Assembly (NCBI RefSeq): GCF_002005445.1
Contig: NZ_CP014692.1
Span: forward strand, 372,001 to 436,000
Length of the DNA stretch: 64,000 nt
From: Acetobacter aceti
Lineage (GTDB): Bacteria > Pseudomonadota > Alphaproteobacteria > Acetobacterales > Acetobacteraceae
Direction: 5' to 3'
Part shown: positions 43,935 through 52,510 of the stretch, piece by piece
Numbering within the stretch: position 1 is the stretch's first letter
Layout: each line of letters begins with the position of its first letter
Position numbers and translations under genes: made by a program
Notes under the pieces: model-generated
Database searches by the model: none
What the model saw: only the letters and a program-made list of their open reading frames with translations
What the model was told of the DNA's origin: nothing

Positions 43935-45143
43935 TCAGGAGGCGGCATGCCGCTTCGGCTCTGATGACTTCATCATCTCACGCGCCCGGTTACGTTTACG
44001 CTCGTAGACAACCGTCACACAGTAGAGAATCCACAGGCCTGCAATGTTGATCACGATCTGGAACAGCCAGCCTTCCCCGAATGTGGTGAAGATCAGGCGA
44101 CCGATCAGATCGAGCACGGTACCGACCGTAAAGACCTCCAGCGAATGGCGTCCACACAGCGCCAGCGCCTGTCCCAGCCATGTTTCCGAGAACTGCCGGG
44201 CCAGTTGCGAAGACTGCACGAGATAGAAAATGGACAGGACATCGAGCAGTCGCAGGGGCGCCAGCGTGCTCTTGTCGGGAGAGGGCAGGGTGAGCGGACG
44301 AATGGTCGGCAGCCCCCACTGCGTCCATGGAAAAGCCTCCAGCAGCGAGAACATCAGGTAGCCCCCGCAAAGGATTTTCAGCCAGGAAAAGGAGGGCAGG
44401 TTCCCGTTGTGGCGACCGGCCTCAATGGCGCCGCATGCGCCCAGCACGAAGAGGAACTGCCATGCCAGCGGGTCGAAATACCAGCCATCGGGATCAAGCC
44501 AGTTGGGAAAATTGACACTGGGGTCGATGTTGATCAGCAGCCACAGGGCGAAACTCAGCCCCAGTGCGAGAAAACGGTTGAACCGGATCACGCAGAACAT
44601 CAGCGGAAAGGCCGCCAGAAGCACCATGTAAAGCGGCAGGATGTTCAGGTTGGACGGCAGCGCATCCAGCAGAAAGACACGCCAGAAATTGGAAAGACCA
44701 TGCGCCAGTTCAGGCTCAAGAAAATCGACGGGAACAGGCGTGAAATTGCGCCATGTCCGGACGATGACGACAAAGGCTATCATCATCATCGTCTGGGCGA
44801 TGTAGAGTTTTCCGCAGCGCACGGCGATCTTGCGGAGAGTCTCAGCCAGTCCGTATTTCGGAAATCCACGCCCGTAAGCCAGCCACGAAGCATATCCGGC
44901 CAGCAGCACGAAAATCTCCGCGGCGTCGGCAAAGCCAAGATTCCGGATGGTCAGCCGGTTGAGGAGGTTCTGTGGCATGTGGTCCACGAACATCATCAGC
45001 AGGGCAATGCCGCGCAGGGCGTCGACACGGTGATCACGACTGCGTTTGACAGCAGGCGGAGTGCTCAGGGTGACCGTGGCCTTGTCGGTCCGGCCTCCTG
45101 AAGGGTGGCCGGAGAGAGGAAAAGAGGAGGGCGTGGCGGTCAT
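43935..45143 (-). CDS. opgC: OpgC-type membrane acyltransferase
   Basis: The 402-residue integral membrane protein has about ten predicted spans. It begins its core with RDHRVDALRGIALLMMFVDHMPQNLLNRLTIRNLGFADAAEIFVLLAGYASWLAYG, which is the OpgC start. OpgC transfers succinyl groups to osmoregulated periplasmic glucans. No opgG/H glucan synthase is nearby, so the acceptor here is uncertain and could be another surface glycan. The following SGNH hydrolase gene suggests matched addition and removal of acyl groups. Confidence 0.85.
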   Translation of the reverse strand: MTATPSSFPLSGHPSGGRTDKATVTLSTPPAVKRSRDHRVDALRGIALLMMFVDHMPQNLLNRLTIRNLGFADAAEIFVLLAGYASWLAYGRGFPKYGLAETLRKIAVRCGKLYIAQTMMMIAFVVIVRTWRNFTPVPVDFLEPELAHGLSNFWRVFLLDALPSNLNILPLYMVLLAAFPLMFCVIRFNRFLALGLSFALWLLINIDPSVNFPNWLDPDGWYFDPLAWQFLFVLGACGAIEAGRHNGNLPSFSWLKILCGGYLMFSLLEAFPWTQWGLPTIRPLTLPSPDKSTLAPLRLLDVLSIFYLVQSSQLARQFSETWLGQALALCGRHSLEVFTVGTVLDLIGRLIFTTFGEGWLFQIVINIAGLWILYCVTVVYERKRNRAREMMKSSEPKRHAAS

Positions 45144-45451
45144 GTCCTGTCCTGCATGGTGACGGCAATGGAGTGGTCGCCAGAAGTCCGCACTCTATAG
45201 CAACCATACACGGAAGCGTGAGGCCCCCTTCCGAGCCGCGAGGCGCATTTTTCGGCGACGCTGGTATCCATGCAACATCTTTCATGGTGAGGTCGTCGGC
45301 GTGGGATCGATCTGACGGGCAGGGAGCTTCCACAGTATGACCGGGAATGCTTTATGAGACGTTCCGGAGCAGGATTGGTATCATGCCATCTGGTCGTTCC
45401 AGGCCGTAGACGCCATATACACAGGTCACAGCAGACAAAAGAGGCGATGTC
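45144..45451. other. Divergent gap between opgC and mrp
   Basis: These 308 bases between two divergent genes hold only short shadow frames. No hairpin, operator or RNA gene was recognised; promoters for both genes are expected here. Confidence 0.35.
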
Positions 45452-46588
45452 ATGGCCGAGCAGCGGGTTCCCTCGCGTGAGGAAATCGAGACAGTCATCA
45501 GGGGCGTCATCGTGCCGGCCAGCGAGGGAGCGGCCAGTGATCAGTCCCTTCTGGAGGTTGGACACATTGAGTCCTGCCAGGTAGCTGGCGGACGTATCCG
45601 GCTGACACTGGCCGTTCCCTCTTCCCTTGCGCAGCCGCTTGAAAAAAGCGCTTCAGGAGCTGAGCTGGCGCTGGACAGGGCCTTTCCGGAATGGCGCGCG
45701 AGCGTGCTGCTGACAGCCCATCGCCCGACCGCGGCGCCCCGGCCGGAGGCGAGAGCCGGAGGCGGTCATAGACCGTTGGGGGGTGTGGGAAACAAAGATA
45801 CCGAGGCAGGCCCGCTGCTGCCTCAGGTCGGGGCGGTGATCGCCGTGTCGTCCGGCAAGGGCGGCGTCGGTAAATCGACCACCGCCGTCAATCTGGCGGC
45901 CGGACTGGCGCTGGAAGGACTGTCGGTCGGGCTGATGGACGCCGATGTCCACGGTCCCTCGCTGCCGCGTATGCTCGGCATCAGCGGCAAGCCCGAAGTG
46001 CGCGACGGCAAGCTGATCCCGGTTGAGGCGTGGGGGCTGCGCGCCATGTCCATCGGCATGCTGGTCGATGAGACACAGGCGATGGTCTGGCGCGGCCCGA
46101 TGGTGATGGGGGCGATCGGCCAGCTTCTCGGCGATGTCGCGTGGGGTGCGCTGGACGTTCTGGTGATCGACATGCCGCCGGGAACGGGAGACGCGCAGCT
46201 TACGCTGGCGCAGAAAGCCGTCCTGAGCGGGGCAATCATCGTCTCGACACCGCAGGACATTGCCCTGCTGGATGCGCGACGCGGTGTGGCGATGTTCGAG
46301 AAGACCCGCGTGCCGGTTCTGGGGCTTGTCGAGAACATGTCCTATTTCTGCTGCCCGAACTGCAATCACCGCACGGAACTGTTCGGTCACGGCGGCGCTC
46401 GGGAAGAAGCGCGACGGCTCGATGTGCCGTTTCTCGGCGAAATTCCGCTGCTGGCCGATATCCGCCTCAGCGCCGACGAGGGAGCGCCGATTGTGGTGCG
46501 AGCACCGGAGAGCGAGGCCGCGAAGGCCTACCGCTCACTCGCGGCTGGCGTGGCCGGAGTTGTGCGGAAACTGCCACGCAGACGGTAA
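45452..46588 (+). CDS. apbC: Iron-sulfur cluster carrier protein Mrp/ApbC
   Basis: The 378-residue product has an N-terminal MIP18-like (DUF59) domain (about 5-90), a linker rich in A, R, P and G, and a P-loop ATPase. The deviant Walker A is VSSGKGGVGKST (132-143). The Mrp signatures MDADVHGPSLPRMLG and DVLVIDMPPGTGDAQLTLAQ are present, and the cluster-binding CxxC is C301-PN-C304 in SYFCCPNC. It binds and transfers 4Fe-4S clusters to apoproteins such as LeuC. Confidence 0.95.
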   Translation: MAEQRVPSREEIETVIRGVIVPASEGAASDQSLLEVGHIESCQVAGGRIRLTLAVPSSLAQPLEKSASGAELALDRAFPEWRASVLLTAHRPTAAPRPEARAGGGHRPLGGVGNKDTEAGPLLPQVGAVIAVSSGKGGVGKSTTAVNLAAGLALEGLSVGLMDADVHGPSLPRMLGISGKPEVRDGKLIPVEAWGLRAMSIGMLVDETQAMVWRGPMVMGAIGQLLGDVAWGALDVLVIDMPPGTGDAQLTLAQKAVLSGAIIVSTPQDIALLDARRGVAMFEKTRVPVLGLVENMSYFCCPNCNHRTELFGHGGAREEARRLDVPFLGEIPLLADIRLSADEGAPIVVRAPESEAAKAYRSLAAGVAGVVRKLPRRR

Positions 46589-46645
46589 TCACGGTCTGAG
46601 AACAGGTATATTTTTTGCTCTTTTTTTGAGATGGCGCTTTACGTT

Positions 46646-46663
46646 AATATTTAACCAAATATT
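46646..46663. promoter_or_regulatory. AT-rich inverted repeat upstream of the second Hint gene
   Basis: AATATTT (46646-46652) and AAATATT (46657-46663) form a perfect 7-base inverted repeat around AACC, 66 bases before the ATG at 46729, in an AT-rich island (46605-46680). It could be an operator or part of the promoter. Confidence 0.4.
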
Positions 46664-46728
46664 GGCGTCCATGTCATTTTGTTAACGGTTCGGCGGTGGG
46701 CGCATCAGCAGGTTTGAGGAATGCCCTG

Positions 46729-48663
46729 ATGTCGAGTGTAACAAATGGCGGTTCTGTTTCGGGCGCATCCACCAGTTCCGGGGATGTGACGCAGAATGTC
46801 GATTCCGGAAATGGGCGCATTGTCACCACGGTTGGAAGCGGAGGAGTGGTGACGTCCGCTGTCCTGGGGGCTTCGGCAGAGACCTACGCAAGAGAAGATC
46901 TTGTTGTGGAATCAGGGGGAGCGTCCTTTTTCACGTCGGTCACTCCAGCCAATTCAGCCAGTGTCATCGTCCGTAATGCAATAGTGCAGGAGGATGTGTA
47001 CGGGCTCAGCACCAGCGCCGTTTTTTCCACGACCATCGCGGAAATACAGAATAACGTTCATGGATGGGGTGGCGGCGCTGAAGTCTATTCGGCGAGCCAG
47101 TATGTTCATGCTGGCGGAGAGTCTTACGGCGCGACATTTGCAGGAGCGCCGGGTGGCAGTTTTCTTCCTAATCAGAACGATCCCTATTGGGGTTACACGC
47201 CGATTACCTATTCCGCCGCTGATGCGACGCAATATGTTGAGTCTGGCGGACTGGCGAAAAATACGACGTTGAACGCCTATTCTGAGCAGATCGTATCCGG
47301 CGGCGTCGCGCGTCTTACGATGGTCAACAGGAGCGGGGAGCAGATTGTCTCCTCTGGGGGTTCAGTTGTCGATACGATGGTCAACAGCGGTGGAAAGCAG
47401 ACAGTCTCTTCCGGCGGTTCAGCCACCCATACAACCCTCAACGCCTACGGCTCGTCCTTTGTCGCATCGGGCGGCACGGCGATTAACGTGGATGTCGGCT
47501 CCGGCGGTGTTCTGAGCGCAGGCAGTGGCGCGACGCTGACCGACATCACGCTCGAGAACGGCGGCAGGCTGGACGTGTCGAAAGACACCCTGTTCACGGA
47601 CCGGATCGCGCTCAATGGCGGCACGATCGACATCACGGACCTGACAGGTTCCGGGACACCGGATTACACATTCAGCGGCGACAACAGGCTGACCATCACC
47701 CGTGACGGCGTCAGCGAAACGCTCCTGTTTGACGGCGTCTATGATCCGACCAAACTGTTCGTCACGACCGATACTGATGGCAGCACGCTGATCGACTACG
47801 GTACGCCCGCGCCGTGCTACTGCCCCGGTACGCTGATCGCCACGGCGGAGGGTGAAACTCCCGTCGAGGCGCTGGAAATCGGTGATCTGGTCCGCACGGC
47901 ATCCGGCGCGCTGCGTCCCATCCGCTGGATCGGTCGCCGCGCCTATGACGGTGTGTTCGCCCGCGGCAATCCGGACCTGATCCCCGTGACCTTCGAGAAA
48001 GGGTCGCTGGGCCACAATCTGCCGAAGCGGGCGCTGACAGTCTCGCCGCTGCACGCCATGTTCGTGGAAAGGTATCTGATCCCGGCGCACTGTCTGGTGA
48101 ACGGCGGCTCCATCCATTTCGCCAGTATCGGCGAGCGGGTGGAATATATCCACATCGAGCTTGAAAGCCACGATCTCCTGCTGGCCGAGGGCGCTCCGTC
48201 CGAGAGCTTCGTCGATGACGGCTCGCGCGGCATGTTCCACAACGCGGGTACATTTGCAGAGCTTTATCCGGACGCGGAGACCGTCGAGGCGGTCTATTGC
48301 GCGCCACGTCTGGAAGACGGCACGATGCTGGAACATATCCGCGACCGTCTGTCGGCCCATACCGGTAGCGTTGTGCGCCAGCACACGGCGGGCAGCTCTG
48401 TGCGGCTGGGCCTGCTGGCTTCTGACAGGGAGCGTCTGCTGTGCGGCTGGGCTGTTGACCTGCTGACGCCGTCCGAGCCTGTGGCGTTGGAAGTGCTGCT
48501 GAACGGGCGTGTTCTCGGTATGACGCTGGCCGATGGTCCGAGCGGCGTGGTGAGCAACGGTGCGGCTGCCTACGGCTTCACGTTCGGTCTGCCGCGTGGG
48601 ATCACGACCGCGAGCGGCGCGTTCTCGCTGCGGGCTGTGTCGTCCATGAAAGCAGCGGCCTGA
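46729..48663 (+). CDS. Hint-domain repeat protein (second, smaller copy)
   Basis: The 644-residue product has an irregular N-terminal half with about six AIDA-like repeats (residues about 170-290: QYVESGGLAKNTTL, EQIVSSGGSVVDTMV, KQTVSSGGSATHTTL and others). A spacer follows with GGTIDITDLT and TDTDGSTLIDYG. The Hint_2 domain begins at C363 (CYCPGTLIATAEGETPVEALEIGD) and contains the block-B S439-P-L-H442. An FHN is seen late in the domain (GMFHNAG), as in many Hint_2 proteins. There is no clear signal peptide and no barrel. The ATG at 46729 follows GAGGAA; an upstream in-frame GTG lacks a ribosome site. It shares the plan, but little sequence, with the protein at 26069. Confidence 0.85.
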   Translation: MSSVTNGGSVSGASTSSGDVTQNVDSGNGRIVTTVGSGGVVTSAVLGASAETYAREDLVVESGGASFFTSVTPANSASVIVRNAIVQEDVYGLSTSAVFSTTIAEIQNNVHGWGGGAEVYSASQYVHAGGESYGATFAGAPGGSFLPNQNDPYWGYTPITYSAADATQYVESGGLAKNTTLNAYSEQIVSGGVARLTMVNRSGEQIVSSGGSVVDTMVNSGGKQTVSSGGSATHTTLNAYGSSFVASGGTAINVDVGSGGVLSAGSGATLTDITLENGGRLDVSKDTLFTDRIALNGGTIDITDLTGSGTPDYTFSGDNRLTITRDGVSETLLFDGVYDPTKLFVTTDTDGSTLIDYGTPAPCYCPGTLIATAEGETPVEALEIGDLVRTASGALRPIRWIGRRAYDGVFARGNPDLIPVTFEKGSLGHNLPKRALTVSPLHAMFVERYLIPAHCLVNGGSIHFASIGERVEYIHIELESHDLLLAEGAPSESFVDDGSRGMFHNAGTFAELYPDAETVEAVYCAPRLEDGTMLEHIRDRLSAHTGSVVRQHTAGSSVRLGLLASDRERLLCGWAVDLLTPSEPVALEVLLNGRVLGMTLADGPSGVVSNGAAAYGFTFGLPRGITTASGAFSLRAVSSMKAAA

Positions 48664-48674
48664 GCCAGCCCCTC

Positions 48675-50645
48675 ATGACCGGTCCGCTCTATCGCGCCTT
48701 TCTTGATCGGGCGGATCGGTATGTCATCGAAGGATGGGCGAGGGATGAGACGGACCCGTTTACGCCCGTCCCGCTCGCCGTTTTCCGTGATGGCGTGCAG
48801 GTTGCGGAACTGGCCGCCGAAAGCTGGCGCGAAGACCTTGTGGAGCCCGGACATAGCGATGGCTATTGCGCCTTTCGTCATGTCTGGGTGCCGCCGCTGC
48901 CGGAGAACGATTTTTCACGGATCGAAGTGAGACTTCCGAACGGAGAGCAGATCAGTGGCTCTCCGGTTTTCGTGCCCGCGCCGACGGATGAGCAGACCGT
49001 ACTGGGGATGCGGGGCGCGATCGACATTCTCGATCACGAGCGGGTCGCCGGGTGGATACGAGACGAGGATCGGCCCGAACGTGCCGTTGGAGTGACGGTT
49101 CTGCTCGACGGGCAGGAAGTCGCCTTTCTGAAAGCCAACAGCTTCCGCCGTGATCTTCGTGATCTGGGTTTGGGAAGCGGGCGCTATGGCTTCGAGTTTC
49201 TGTTTACGTTTCCGCCGGACCCGCTCACGGCGCATACTGTCGAAATCCACCCTGATACAGGTTCGCCTTTTCCTGAAGGTGCGAAAATCCTGCCAGCGGC
49301 AGAGGGTTTTTTCGATCAGGCCATGATGAATCTCGCCCATCGCGAAATTGGTGGGTTGCGCGATGTGGAGAAGATCCGGACGGCTGCTGATTTTCTGGCG
49401 TCCTGTCTGGAGACGCTCAGGAGGAAGGATGCGGAAGGCACGTTGGGATTGGGGTCCCGACGTGAAATCCGTCGTCTGCGCCGGCAGGAGGCCAATCGTA
49501 CCGTCACGGTGCAGCGTCAGGTGCTGGTGATTGACGATCAGACCCCTGATGCGCGGCGTGATGCGGCCTCGGTGGCGCTGCTGTCGCACATGAAAGCCAT
49601 GCAGGCGGCGGGGCTGAAAGTGTTCTTCACGCCAGGTCTCATTCCCGGCTGTCGTGAGGACGTTCTCGCTTTACTTGAAGAGCAGGGGATTACAGTTCTC
49701 AGGCCGCCCTTATGGGAGTCGGTCGAGGCCATTCTCAGACAGGCGGGCGAGGCGTTTGAGCTCATCTATCTGCATCGCCTCGGCAATGCGTCGGCCTATC
49801 TGGAACTGGCGCGACGTCTCTGTCCGATGGCGCGGATCATATGGTCCGTGGCGGATATCGACAGTCTCCGTCTACGGCGACAGGCGCAGGTCGAGCAGCG
49901 GCCTGAACTGACTCTTCTCGCCGCCCAGAGCGAAGCGCGAGAGCGTATGATCACATGGCGCGCCAATGTGGTGATCACCCATTCGGATGAGGAGACGGCG
50001 CGCATCAGGGAAGGCGTGCCATCCTGCGCCGCTGTCACCGTGCGTTGGGCGGTTCCTGTCGGAAAGACGATGTATCGTCCGGCGAAACGGGACAGGATCG
50101 TTTTTCTCGGCCATTTCGGTCACGCACCCAATCGGGATGCTGTCCGCTGGCTGGCTACGGAGATTGTACCCGCCCTGCGTCGTCTGAATCCCTCGCTGGC
50201 GATCACGGTTTTCGGTTCGGGCATGACGGCGGAAACCCTGTCTTTTGCCTGTGATGGACTGACGTTCGCGGGTTATGCGCCGGAGCTCCCTCGTGTTTTC
50301 GCAGCGGCGCGGCTGATGGTCGCGCCGCTGCGTTTTGGTGCGGGCATCAAGGGCAAGATTCTGGAAAGCTGGGCGCATGGCGTCCCGGTTCTGATGACGC
50401 CAATGGCGGCGGAAGGTCTGCCGCTTCTGGCTGCTCAGCGTTCCTGTGTAGCGCCTGCGGAGACGGCGGCGTTTGTTGCTGCTCTTGCGGCGTTATGGGG
50501 CGATGAAGACAGGCTGAAAGAGCAGTCTGCTCTGGGGCGAAAATTGCTCAGAGCGTCTTTTGCGGAAAAATCGGTTGAAGCAGAAATGGCGCAGGCTTTG
50601 TCAGCCGCTTTTGCTGGTAAGGGCATGAAGAGCGGGAGCCTGTAG
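48675..50645 (+). CDS. Group-1 (GT4-type) glycosyltransferase with two N-terminal beta repeats
   Basis: The 656-residue product starts with two related domains (about 6-100 and 112-205), each with a VxGWxRD...P..V.V..DG..VA......R.DL...G...G...F pattern. A helical linker follows, then a GT4-type transferase (about 280-645): a Rossmann half with QVLVIDDQTPDARRDAAS, then RDRIVFLGHFGHAPNRDAVRWLATEIVPALR, TFAGYAPELPRVFAAARLMVAPLRFGAGIKGKILESWAHGVPVLMT. The Lys and Glu of the donor site are in IKGKILESWAHG. It begins 11 bases after the Hint gene, so the two are in one operon and the Hint protein may be its acceptor. Confidence 0.87.
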   Translation: MTGPLYRAFLDRADRYVIEGWARDETDPFTPVPLAVFRDGVQVAELAAESWREDLVEPGHSDGYCAFRHVWVPPLPENDFSRIEVRLPNGEQISGSPVFVPAPTDEQTVLGMRGAIDILDHERVAGWIRDEDRPERAVGVTVLLDGQEVAFLKANSFRRDLRDLGLGSGRYGFEFLFTFPPDPLTAHTVEIHPDTGSPFPEGAKILPAAEGFFDQAMMNLAHREIGGLRDVEKIRTAADFLASCLETLRRKDAEGTLGLGSRREIRRLRRQEANRTVTVQRQVLVIDDQTPDARRDAASVALLSHMKAMQAAGLKVFFTPGLIPGCREDVLALLEEQGITVLRPPLWESVEAILRQAGEAFELIYLHRLGNASAYLELARRLCPMARIIWSVADIDSLRLRRQAQVEQRPELTLLAAQSEARERMITWRANVVITHSDEETARIREGVPSCAAVTVRWAVPVGKTMYRPAKRDRIVFLGHFGHAPNRDAVRWLATEIVPALRRLNPSLAITVFGSGMTAETLSFACDGLTFAGYAPELPRVFAAARLMVAPLRFGAGIKGKILESWAHGVPVLMTPMAAEGLPLLAAQRSCVAPAETAAFVAALAALWGDEDRLKEQSALGRKLLRASFAEKSVEAEMAQALSAAFAGKGMKSGSL

Positions 50646-50839
50646 CCGGAAGTTTTGGGTGAAGCCTGTTCCAGGATCTCTGGATTGTGTCTTCTCCTGA
50701 AAAGATGTTTCAGATTTTTGCAAGCATATCCAAAAACGGTATGGCTGCTCCCGAGAGTTTTGTCCCAGGCTCCACAAAGGGACGCAGCCCCATCAGTCCC
50801 ATCAAAAGACAACATTCAGAATTTTCTGACTGTTACCAA

Positions 50840-51277
50840 TCAGTTGGCCGGTCCGGAGGCTTTCAGCGTCGCGGCATTGAGTTGCTGGTGCAAGGACAGG
50901 CCGTGCGCCATTTTCGCCGCGTCGGTCGGCGCCATGGCAATGCCGACAGGCCCATAGGCAGGATGCTGAAACGCAAGAATCGATCCTTGTGTCTCCGGAT
51001 CAAGCTGCAGCGCCCAGTTGGTGCGACGTACCGGCGTGAAGGGAACGCCTTCGATGGGTGGAATCTCGGTGCCGATCATGGCCTGATGAACCGTTCCGAG
51101 CCCGGAGATCAGATCAGCAACCTGAGCAACATTAAGGTCCAGAACGATTTTCTTGCGGCCGGATGTGATGGTCAGGGAAGCCAGCTTGAGGTCATTGGAT
51201 GCCGAAATATGAATATGAGGGTCTTTGACGGGTTCCTCAGGAACTGGAGTGTTCTTGGGGGTCGGTTTCTTGCTCAT
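50840..51277 (-). CDS. Conserved-looking hypothetical protein
   Basis: The 145-residue product starts MSKKPTPKNTPVPEEPVKD, is cytoplasmic in character and has no membrane segment or known motif. It alternates beta-like segments (KLASLTITSGRKKIVLDLNV, SILAFQHPAYGPVGIAMAP) and a short helix. Frame length, composition and position downstream of ispE on the same strand (128-base gap) support a real gene. No function is proposed. Confidence 0.6.
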   Translation of the reverse strand: MSKKPTPKNTPVPEEPVKDPHIHISASNDLKLASLTITSGRKKIVLDLNVAQVADLISGLGTVHQAMIGTEIPPIEGVPFTPVRRTNWALQLDPETQGSILAFQHPAYGPVGIAMAPTDAAKMAHGLSLHQQLNAATLKASGPAN

Positions 51278-51405
51278 TTTTCGGCCAGCCTTTCTTGCTG
51301 ATCAAGGTGACCTGAAACAGGTTTTTCAGGAGGTTGCTCGGCTCAGTATAAAGCTGTTTTCTCTATGAGAGAAACACTCTTTCAGGCTGGCGGCGGAGTT
51401 GGGCG

Positions 51406-52272
51406 TTACAGGACAGGCCCCGCCCAGATCCACCAGTCATTCTGCTGTTCCTGCCTGAGCAGGCTTCCGGCGGCTTCCGCGCTTTCGGCTGTGTCGAACA
51501 GACCGAAGCATGTAGCGCCGGAACCGCTCATCCGGCTGAGAAGGCAGCCCGGCAATGCGCCGATGGCGTCCAGAACAATGCTGATGGACGGGCAGAGTGC
51601 GCAGGCGGGCGGCTCAAGGTCGTTGCTGAGACGCTGAAGATCGTCCGTCATGGCTGTGGCGGACGGCCACCCGGTCGGCAGGATGGCGTCACCTGAAAAA
51701 GCAGCGTTGCGCGCCTTGAAAATCGCAGGCGTGGAAACGGCCTCACCGCAGTTCACGAGCACTATGCCACAGGCTGGCAAGGTTGGCGCCGGATCAAGCT
51801 GCTCGCCAATGCCGCGCATCAGGATTGGCTTCTGGACCAGACAGACGGGCACATCCGCTCCCAACTGCTCGGCGATCGACAGAAGACGCTGTTCCGGCGT
51901 GCCGAGAGCCAGAACCCGGTCCACAAGACGGAGTGTGGCGGCTGCATCGGCTGATCCACCTCCGATACCTGACGCGACCGGCAGGTTTTTTTCGAGAACG
52001 AGGCGGCCGGTGAGCGGGGTGTCGCCGCTCTCTGTCAGCAGGCGCGCCGCCCGAATGACAAGGTTGTCGTCGGTGGCTTCCGCGGCGAGCTTCCGCCCGA
52101 AGGGGCCGGTCAGTTCAAGCGACAGAGGGGTTGCGGAAGGCACATAAGTGAGCTGGTCCGCAGCTCCCGCGAACACCACCAGACTGTCGAGCAGATGGTA
52201 GCCATCCGGCCTTTTGCCCGTGACATGCAGGTAGAGATTGATTTTCGCATGGGCTGCTTCTGTATGACTCAC
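51406..52272 (-). CDS. ispE: 4-diphosphocytidyl-2-C-methyl-D-erythritol kinase
   Basis: The 288-residue product is a GHMP kinase of the non-mevalonate isoprenoid pathway. It shows AHAKINLYLHVTGKRPDGYHLLDSLVVF at the start, the ATP loop LPVASGIGGGSADAAATLR and a C-terminal LLSRMSGSGATCFGLF. It phosphorylates CDP-methylerythritol. The start codon is GTG. Isoprenoids made here also feed hopanoid synthesis. Confidence 0.95.
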   Translation of the reverse strand: MSHTEAAHAKINLYLHVTGKRPDGYHLLDSLVVFAGAADQLTYVPSATPLSLELTGPFGRKLAAEATDDNLVIRAARLLTESGDTPLTGRLVLEKNLPVASGIGGGSADAAATLRLVDRVLALGTPEQRLLSIAEQLGADVPVCLVQKPILMRGIGEQLDPAPTLPACGIVLVNCGEAVSTPAIFKARNAAFSGDAILPTGWPSATAMTDDLQRLSNDLEPPACALCPSISIVLDAIGALPGCLLSRMSGSGATCFGLFDTAESAEAAGSLLRQEQQNDWWIWAGPVL

Positions 52273-52510
52273 GGGTTCATCCGGCTGTTGTGGGATCGGC
52301 CTGCCTTGGTTTAGCGCAGCTTGGCGGATGGCGCGAGATATGAACAGGCCGGTTCCGGTATGTGCCGCGTTTCACCAATAATACAGGACCAGAAGAAACT
52401 ATTGCCCTTATTTAGCGTTGTGTTTCTGTAGAATAGAGTCGCTCAGTGCAGGTATGGCGTGTGGAAGCCAGCCGGTTTCAGTCACGAAGAGCGCTTATCT
52501 GGAGGCCGGC

